Part shown: one piece after another, positions 8,201-11,674 of the stretch
How positions within the stretch are numbered: the first letter of the stretch is position 1
Layout: the number at the start of each line of letters is the position of its first letter
Source: JBGPRB01 sp964422155
Lineage (GTDB): Bacteria; Chloroflexota; Dehalococcoidia; Dehalococcoidales; RBG-16-60-22
Length of the DNA stretch: 11,674 bases
Reading direction: 5' to 3'
NCBI GenBank assembly: GCA_964422155.1
Contig: CAYQZZ010000065.1
Span: 1 to 11,674, forward strand
Notes under the pieces: model-generated
What the model was told of the DNA's origin: nothing
Seen by the model: only the letters and a program-made list of their open reading frames with translations
Database searches by the model: none
Translations under genes and position numbers: made by a program

Positions 8201-10244
8201 TTGTGATTTCACCAACAAAAAGCTTAAATACGCCACCTTCAATGGCACGGCCTGGTCCACGGATAATGTCGACTCCATCGAAATAGGCTGGGGTACATCC
8301 CTGGCTCTGGACAGCAGCCAGAACCCGCATATCGGCTATTCTGATGGAACCAACGACGACCTGAAATACGTGAGCAACGACGGTTCCTGGCAGCCAGGAG
8401 AAACGGTGGACTCAACTGACAACGTCGGATTGTATTGCTCGCTGGCGCTGGACACTAGCGATTTGCCGCATATCAGCTATTTTTACTCAAACGGTTCAGG
8501 AAATACTAAGATTAAATATGCTTGGTACAACGGCGCTGCCTGGTCTACAGACAACGTGGATTCAGGCAACGTGGTGGGGTACACATCATTAGCCCTGGAT
8601 AGCCAGAATTTACCGCGCATCAGCTATCATGGTGGCAACAATGACCTCAAGTATGCCGGCTATAACGGCACGGACTGGTTGATAGAGACGGTAGACAGTA
8701 CAGGTGATGTCGGCTTCGATACCTCTCTGAAGCTGGATGAGCTTGGCTACCCGCAAATAAGCTACGCCGACATGACCGAGAACAACCTGAAATACGCCCG
8801 CTGGGACGGTGCCGGTTGGCAGATTATGATTGTGGACAGCACCGATAATGTCGGGAGGTATACCTCCCTGGCCCCGGGTGGTTCAGGTAGTCCCGGCATA
8901 AGTTACTTTGATTCTACAAACCAAGACCTGAAATACGCTTACCTGGGGTACACCCTCACCATGGCCATTAGTGGCAGCGGTAGCATCACTCCAGCAGTCG
9001 GCGACCATGCATATCGTGGAGGAACAATAGTTAATATCACTGCCACCCCGGCCTCCGGCTGGCGGTTTAGTGGCTGGACAGGAGCTGTGGCGAATGCTAG
9101 CTCGGCAAGCACCAATGTCATGATGGATGTAGATAAGACCGTCACTGCCAGCTTCAGCCAGATTCAATCGTCGGGCGATGGCGGGGGCGGAGGAGGTGGC
9201 GGCGGTGGCGGAGGAGGCGGTAAAGACAAACGCATCACCAGCCTCCGTGGTTCCATATCGGAACAAGGCGTGGTATGGGCGGATATTGAGGCGTTAAGCC
9301 CCGATAGTAAATTATCGCTTAATATCCCCTATGGGACAAAAGCTAAGAACCGCAATGGTTATGGTCTGACTTCCGTAGTTGTGACCACAATCGCCGAGCC
9401 TAATCCACCTCAAGCCGGTACTGTAATCACAGGAAGTGCGTATGAACTTGGCCCTGCCGGTTCAACCTTTGAGCCGCCAATAACTCTCTCTATTAAATAT
9501 GATACTTCTTTAATTCCCAAGGGAGTTTCAGAAAAAGACCTCTTTATCGCCACCTGGAATGAAGGCAAGGTGGCATGGACACCAGTAGATAGCACTGCAG
9601 ATACAGAAAAAGATATCGTCTCCACCAAGGTCAGTCACTTTTCCATATATACCGTAATGGCCCCAGTAGTCGTGGCCACGCCTACTCCTGCGCCAGCGCC
9701 TACACCCACACCAACGCCGACACCTACGCCTAAGCCGACGCCAACACCGACACCTGCGCTGATGCCAACGCCGACACCTATGGCGACACCGACGCCGGCG
9801 CCAGCACCGCCGACCTTCGCCATTTCTGGTTTGTCAGTGACTCCAAGCGAAGTCAGGCCCTCCGAAAAAGTTACAGTCACGACCGTGGTTACCAATACCG
9901 GAGGCAGCGACGGCAGTTATATTGTTGTTCTCAAGATAAATAATATGGAAGAGGGGACTAAGGAAGTAACCATTGGCGCCGGCAAGAGTGAGACAGTAAG
10001 CTTCACCGTAGCCAAAGATACAGAGGGGATTTTCGCTGTCGACATTAATGGCAAGACCGGGAAATTTACCGTTGTTATACCGCAACCGCCGACCCAATTA
10101 CCCGTAGAAACCCTGCTCACCCAGCCATCAACTAAGTGGCCACTTATCGGCGGTATTATCGCTGTCGGCGTTATCGTTGCTGGGCTACTGGTTTACTTCT
10201 TAATGTGGCGAAAACGAGGCAAACCAAAGCAATCCTCAGTATAA
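5220..10244 (+). CDS. Giant membrane-anchored surface metalloprotease with Ig-like, propeller and stalk domains
   Basis: 1674 residues. In order: signal peptide 1-35; propeptide-like domain 40-182, homologous to the upstream lipoprotein; matrixin-like zinc protease about 196-372; Fn3-like repeats 376-477 and 478-577; three Big_2-type repeats about 580-839; InlB-B-like repeat 842-912; seven WD-spaced repeats 918-1241; second InlB-B-like repeat 1244-1314; Gly14 at 1321-1334; beta-rich domain about 1338-1480; Pro-Thr linker 1487-1531; CARDB-like domain 1532-1620; membrane helix about 1641-1663 and a basic tail. The protease shows HEFGHFLCLED (ligands H324, H328, probably D334; catalytic E325) and the Met-turn VMYGYG (M345), ending DDIAGIKAIYG. 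It should sit outside the cell with a short cytoplasmic tail and cut proteins or bind a surface. ATG 5220 overlaps the previous stop; ATG 5235 has a better ribosome site (AGCAGG) and is an alternative start. Domain names are by resemblance. Confidence 0.88.
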   Translation: MSRRKMKQFRWVIISVLLIVISSMLPLASTESVKAGTGNSSLEELTNSADAVIVGTVVERNSYWNDEHTRIYTSVVLSVEESFKGAASQDRITVTLPGGEVDGLWEWVSNMPSFDQGEKAVVFLKKLPEEQLPKVKDSKLSLPEEQFEIYDGFRGKFTVTGDKVANLPVDSFKERVNKILQGQALPIEELEVPLSAVTFPYSYSGYSWPHPPTPVVNYRINESCADCSDEGASVQNAAATWSAAGAYFSFHYAGTTTATSYSYDGVNEILWTNLGSGGTIAQTSVWGYGTTITECDMEFNTYYAWSTAPTPPFDRFDVQTIGLHEFGHFLCLEDLYSGSDSDKVMYGYGSEGTTKRSLHADDIAGIKAIYGALPVAPTVTNSGADNIAQTSARLNGEVTSTGGANPTVHIYWGSTDGGTTPGSWAHDVNLGVKAAVAFYTNISSLTGGTTYYYRCYAVNSGGGSWAASTSSFTTSPAAPTVTNSTGASSITTEAARLNGQVTSTGGENPTVHIYWGDNDGGTTPGSWDHDVNLGVKAAGTFYTDISSLSPGTPYYYRSYAINSGGGSWAASTSYFTTLKELSSIAVTPDNPTIAKGRSQQFTATGNYTDNSQENITASVTWSSSDNTVATIGEHTGLAQGLDIGSANITASFSPFSANTTLTVSAKVLDTLAITPDNPPAIAKGRTLQFSAMGFYSDLSTENITASVFWSSSDNTVATIGEHTGLAQSHKEGQANISAVSGNATDTTLLTVSAKVLDSLAITPVSPTILAGLTQQFTATGTYSDLTTGNITASVIWSSDNTTVATIGPNTGLAQGHEEGHATISAVSGNATDTTLLTVNPSWTLTMAVNGIGSTNPAAGTHIYPLGATVNITATPAAGWRFVNWSGNVTDNSTANTTVLLDNNKTVTANFSQWLLGRWQTETVDSTDNVGSYTSLAIDSNNHPHISYFDSTNGQLKYASFNGISWSIETVDSTGGTGEFTSLALDSSDLPHISYCDFTNKKLKYATFNGTAWSTDNVDSIEIGWGTSLALDSSQNPHIGYSDGTNDDLKYVSNDGSWQPGETVDSTDNVGLYCSLALDTSDLPHISYFYSNGSGNTKIKYAWYNGAAWSTDNVDSGNVVGYTSLALDSQNLPRISYHGGNNDLKYAGYNGTDWLIETVDSTGDVGFDTSLKLDELGYPQISYADMTENNLKYARWDGAGWQIMIVDSTDNVGRYTSLAPGGSGSPGISYFDSTNQDLKYAYLGYTLTMAISGSGSITPAVGDHAYRGGTIVNITATPASGWRFSGWTGAVANASSASTNVMMDVDKTVTASFSQIQSSGDGGGGGGGGGGGGGGKDKRITSLRGSISEQGVVWADIEALSPDSKLSLNIPYGTKAKNRNGYGLTSVVVTTIAEPNPPQAGTVITGSAYELGPAGSTFEPPITLSIKYDTSLIPKGVSEKDLFIATWNEGKVAWTPVDSTADTEKDIVSTKVSHFSIYTVMAPVVVATPTPAPAPTPTPTPTPTPKPTPTPTPALMPTPTPMATPTPAPAPPTFAISGLSVTPSEVRPSEKVTVTTVVTNTGGSDGSYIVVLKINNMEEGTKEVTIGAGKSETVSFTVAKDTEGIFAVDINGKTGKFTVVIPQPPTQLPVETLLTQPSTKWPLIGGIIAVGVIVAGLLVYFLMWRKRGKPKQSSV
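6345..6956 (+). repeat. Tandem pair of 306-bp repeats encoding Fn3-like domains
   Basis: Copies at 6345-6650 and 6651-6956 each encode 102 residues beginning APTVTN. Shared stretches include ARLNG, VTSTGG.NPTVHIYWG, DGGTTPGSW and NSGGGSWAAST. The second copy differs mainly by scattered substitutions, with no visible indel, so the pair arose by an in-frame tandem duplication. Confidence 0.85.
6957..7736 (+). repeat. Three tandem Big_2-type Ig-like repeats
   Basis: Each unit of about 87 residues follows the pattern L..IAITP..P.IA.G..QQF.ATG.Y.D...NITASV.WSS...TVATIG..TGLAQG....G.A.ISA......TTLLTV. The units begin near 6960, 7221 and 7485. Copies 1 and 2 share a 58-bp identical stretch (7079-7136 and 7343-7400); copies 2 and 3 share about 29 bp (7431-7459 and 7692-7720). 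Confidence 0.8.
7743..7955 (+). repeat. InlB B-repeat-like domain, copy 1
   Basis: Residues 842-912 of the large protein: WTLTMAVNGIGSTNPAAG, then VNITATPAAGWRFVNWSG and KTVTANFSQ. This matches the bacterial repeat family in which a Gly-Trp-x-Phe-x-x-Trp motif precedes a Val-Thr-Ala-x-Phe strand. Copy 2 is at 8949-9161. Confidence 0.7.
7971..8942 (+). repeat. Seven 45-51-residue repeats, probable seven-bladed beta-propeller
   Basis: Units begin at W918, W965, W1012, W1057, W1108, W1153 and W1200. The consensus is W...TVDSTDNVG.YTSLALDS...PHISY.D.TN..LKYA.YNG. Spacing is 47, 47, 45, 51, 45 and 47 residues. Short four-strand-like units repeated exactly seven times fit a closed propeller. The domain likely binds a ligand or surface rather than acting as an enzyme. 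Confidence 0.75.
8949..9161 (+). repeat. InlB B-repeat-like domain, copy 2
   Basis: Residues 1244-1314: YTLTMAISGSGSITPAVG, then VNITATPASGWRFSGWTG and KTVTASFSQ. It is clearly paralogous to copy 1 at 7743-7955; the seven-repeat block lies between them. Confidence 0.7.
9180..9221 (+). repeat. Gly14 linker tract
   Basis: Fourteen consecutive glycine codons (residues 1321-1334), mainly GGC, GGA and GGT, followed by KDKR. It is a flexible hinge between the adhesin-like half and the C-terminal stalk. The mixed codons make it less prone to slippage than a pure G run, though length could still vary. Confidence 0.85.
9678..9812 (+). repeat. Pro-Thr-rich stalk
   Basis: Residues 1487-1531 are mostly PT and PA dipeptides (for example TPTPTPTPTPKPTPTP), encoded by imperfect 6-bp repeats. 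Extended, often glycosylated Pro-Thr segments of this kind lift surface domains off the cell envelope. Confidence 0.85.
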
Positions 10245-10253
10245 CCATAAGCA

Positions 10254-10279
10254 GGGGGGAGCTAGACCAAGCTCCCTCT
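10254..10279 (+). terminator. Hairpin after the protease gene
   Basis: GGGAGCT (10257-10263) pairs with AGCTCCC (10270-10276) around a 6-nt loop, extendable by G-T/G-C pairs at the base. TCTCTTGATTCTT follows, a weak T-tract, so it may be a mild terminator or an RNA 3-prime stabiliser. It starts 10 bp after the stop. Confidence 0.55.
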
Positions 10280-10323
10280 CTTGATTCTTAATCGGTGCGG
10301 GCTATAAGTTCCCGGCAACAGAC

Positions 10324-10349
10324 TGAGCCGAATAGATAATACCGGCTCA
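10324..10349 (+). other. 7-bp inverted repeat between two terminators
   Basis: TGAGCCG (10324-10330) and CGGCTCA (10343-10349) form a perfect stem with a 12-nt loop. No T-tract follows. It sits between the two terminator hairpins and may simply add structure to the transcript end. Confidence 0.4.
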
Positions 10350-10359
10350 AGACAGGTAG

Positions 10360-10390
10360 AAGGCGTACCCGTAAATGGGTATGCCTTTTT
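10360..10390 (+). terminator. Strong intrinsic terminator of the protease operon
   Basis: AAGGCGTACCC (10360-10370) pairs with GGGTATGCCTT (10377-10387) through one G-T pair, with a 6-nt loop. TTTTTATTTG follows the stem. This is the clearest terminator in the window and closes the lipoprotein-protease unit. Confidence 0.8.
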
Positions 10391-10401
10391 ATTTGCTGAG
10401 A

Positions 10402-10473
10402 AATATTTATCCACAGTGTTCGTAAGTTTGCCCCAAATTATACCTTGCTTCGAATCCTAGCTGCACGCTGAGA
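10402..10473. repeat. Degenerate direct repeat, copy 1
   Basis: Shared blocks with copy 2 are AATATTTA (10402-10409), AAGTTTGCCCC (10424-10434), CCTTG near 10443 and ATCCTAGCT then ACGCT (10454-10469). Relative to copy 2 it has about 13 extra bases between the first two blocks and lacks 2-3 bases after the CCCC. No ORF crosses it. Confidence 0.6.
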
Positions 10474-10646
10474 CCAGTACCAAGCAGAGAAGCTCCCTTC
10501 TTTTTGCCTCTTACTATAAATTATCATAAGCTGCGTCCCAATTGTGATTTCTTTGTTACATCTTAGGCCTCTTTTGTGATGTGCAGGTGACCGGGGAGGT
10601 AGATAGTACATAAAGAAAACAGTCGGCCTGAAGTGAAATGTTTTCC
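10474..10646. other. Spacer between the direct repeats, no supported gene
   Basis: AT-rich sequence without a convincing ORF. A good Shine-Dalgarno-like GGGGAGG at 10593-10599 is not followed by a start codon at usable distance. No clear promoter for the downstream gene could be identified. Confidence 0.4.
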
Positions 10647-10707
10647 AATATTTACAAGTTTGCCCCAGATTTTTATGCCTTGTTTCTCATCCTAGCTATA
10701 CGCTAGG
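10647..10707. repeat. Degenerate direct repeat, copy 2, next to the transglutaminase-like gene
   Basis: AATATTTA (10647-10654), AAGTTTGCCCC (10656-10666), GCCTTG, ATCCTAGCT and ACGCT repeat the order seen at 10402-10473. Here the end forms a perfect 6-bp inverted repeat, CCTAGC-TATAC-GCTAGG (10691-10707), ending 7 bp before the ATG at 10715. Confidence 0.6.
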
Positions 10708-10714
10708 TCTGGAT

Positions 10715-11539
10715 ATGAAATGCCTGTTCGCCATCTTAGTTATATTACTTCTTGCAACTTGGCCTGTATCCTTCAGGCTGAACCTTCAGGGTGAAGCCTA
10801 TGCCCGGAGCGATGATAAAACAGGAGAGGATGTAGACCAGATAGCGCCCGTTGGGTCTTCGATAGTATCAGGCATCACCAGCACGAAAGAGCCTGCCCAA
10901 CGTGATAATTCCGAGATTCCCAAACTCAGGGACAACTTCGAAAGTGATTCTAGCAACGAATTATACTTTCGGCTTTTTGTGACTCCTGAAGACCCGTCAA
11001 TTGAAACATTAGCTGCTCAAATAAGCGGATCCAGGGAGGCCTATCAAATGGCGGCTCAATGGATATATGTTTCGGATGAAGAACTGAATCATGCCGCTGA
11101 TAAGTGGCTTACACCGAACGAGTTTTTAGCTAACACACCAAATTACCCAAGTAACCCCCTGCAAGGCAAAGCTGTCAGTGACTGTGAGGAAAAAGCCAAT
11201 GCCTTAGTCTCCTTAATTCGTGCTAAGGGCGTTCGGCCTGAGGAAATCAGAGTAGTCCTAGGGGAAGTAGCATTTAATAATGTAAAAACGGGACATGCCT
11301 GGGTTGAATTATTAATTGATGGACAATGGTTATCTTTAGAACCCAATTTGGGGCCGTACTGGGATGGTAAAGCCGGGAAACTAATCCACAGGCGAAGTAT
11401 CCCCTTTGACTACTATAAAAATCATACTTATCCGATTCTTCAAGTGTGGGCTTATTATAACGACATATATTATCTGAATCCAGAAGCTGGCTCAGGTAAT
11501 GCTCCAGCTTCTTGGCATATAGCCGCCCCTTCTAAATAG
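10715..11539 (+). CDS. Secreted transglutaminase-fold (Cys-His) protein
   Basis: 274 residues. A Sec signal peptide covers residues 1-30 (MKCLFAILVILLLATWPV, cleavage probably after AYA). A low-complexity, polar segment follows (31-80), then a transglutaminase-like domain. The nucleophile is C157 in VSDCEEKANALVSLIRAKGV's first part, the histidine H194 in TGHAWVEL, and the third position reads LSLEPN, so E209 replaces the usual aspartate. Spacing and order match the papain-like transglutaminase core (PF01841 type), whose secreted bacterial members are mostly peptidases or amidases. The C-terminal part is aromatic-rich (YYKNHTYP, VWAYYNDIYYLN). The start at ATG 10715 gives a complete signal peptide; the ribosome site AGGTCTGG is weak. 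It follows the protease operon's terminators, so it is probably a separate transcription unit. Substrate is unknown. Confidence 0.8.
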   Translation: MKCLFAILVILLLATWPVSFRLNLQGEAYARSDDKTGEDVDQIAPVGSSIVSGITSTKEPAQRDNSEIPKLRDNFESDSSNELYFRLFVTPEDPSIETLAAQISGSREAYQMAAQWIYVSDEELNHAADKWLTPNEFLANTPNYPSNPLQGKAVSDCEEKANALVSLIRAKGVRPEEIRVVLGEVAFNNVKTGHAWVELLIDGQWLSLEPNLGPYWDGKAGKLIHRRSIPFDYYKNHTYPILQVWAYYNDIYYLNPEAGSGNAPASWHIAAPSK

Positions 11540-11674
11540 ATACTCCTTCCCTCGAAGTAACAATCGCTTGTTTCATTACGTTCGAAGAACTAGTCGCTTT
11601 CCAGTCCAGTGTCACTTTCAAGTATTTTGTTGGGTAACACTTGCTTGTTTTGTTCAATATGTAACGAGACAGCT
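11540..11674. other. Downstream intergenic end of window, nothing recognised
   Basis: No terminator with a clear T-tract follows the transglutaminase-like gene within the window. I see no ORF, promoter or RNA gene in these 135 bases. Confidence 0.5.

Noticed and set aside
9180..9221. Assembly artefact or phase-variable G tract
   Set aside because: The Gly codons vary in third base, so the DNA is not one homopolymer, and the frame is kept on both sides.
9678..9812. CRISPR-like or regulatory short repeats
   Set aside because: The 6-bp periodicity is explained by Pro-Thr codons in an open frame; there are no spacers.
9635..9895. - strand ORF rich in Gly-Val-Gly repeats
   Set aside because: It is the antisense reading of the Pro-Thr repeat codons, not a separate gene.
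10593..10599. Strong Shine-Dalgarno-like GGGGAGG
   Set aside because: No ATG, GTG or TTG at usable spacing and no ORF behind it.

Overview
This window carries six protein-coding loci, all on the + strand, in two functional blocks. It looks bacterial. Several traits suggest Chloroflexota (Dehalococcoidia-like): a corrinoid-style URO-D methyltransferase, frequent GTG starts, Pro-Thr linkers, and a huge secreted protein held by a C-terminal membrane helix rather than a sortase motif. That assignment is an inference from style; there is no rRNA or marker gene to confirm it.

Block 1 (1-4148) is metabolic and transport. A hydroxyacid-oxoacid transhydrogenase-type iron alcohol dehydrogenase (16-1293) is followed 53 bp later by a URO-D superfamily methyltransferase gene (1347-2481). 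The second gene is broken by two single-base deletions about 75 bp apart; the three frames together give one continuous, family-like protein. After a 407-bp gap comes an EntS-like major facilitator exporter (2889-4148).

Block 2 (4522-10390) is a cell-surface protease operon. A near-consensus sigma-70 promoter (4522-4550) leads into a 20-codon leader ORF (4609-4671) whose codons form an intrinsic-terminator hairpin (4612-4659), an arrangement typical of attenuation. A small lipoprotein (4702-5223) and a 1674-residue modular protein (5220-10244) follow, with start and stop overlapping as ATGA. The lipoprotein is essentially a free-standing copy of the N-terminal domain of the large protein. The large protein contains a matrixin-like zinc protease with an unusual HEXXHXXCXXD site, two Fn3-like repeats, three Big_2-type Ig repeats, a seven-repeat probable beta-propeller set between two InlB-B-like repeats, a Gly14 linker, a beta-rich domain, a Pro-Thr stalk, a CARDB-like domain and a C-terminal membrane anchor. 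Tandem terminators close the unit.

The end of the window (10402-11539) has a degenerate direct repeat, then a secreted transglutaminase-fold protein (10715-11539). The most noteworthy points are the leader/attenuator, the duplicated propeptide-like domain in the lipoprotein-protease pair, the altered zinc site, and the sevenfold repeat. All functional statements rest on motif and family resemblance read by eye.
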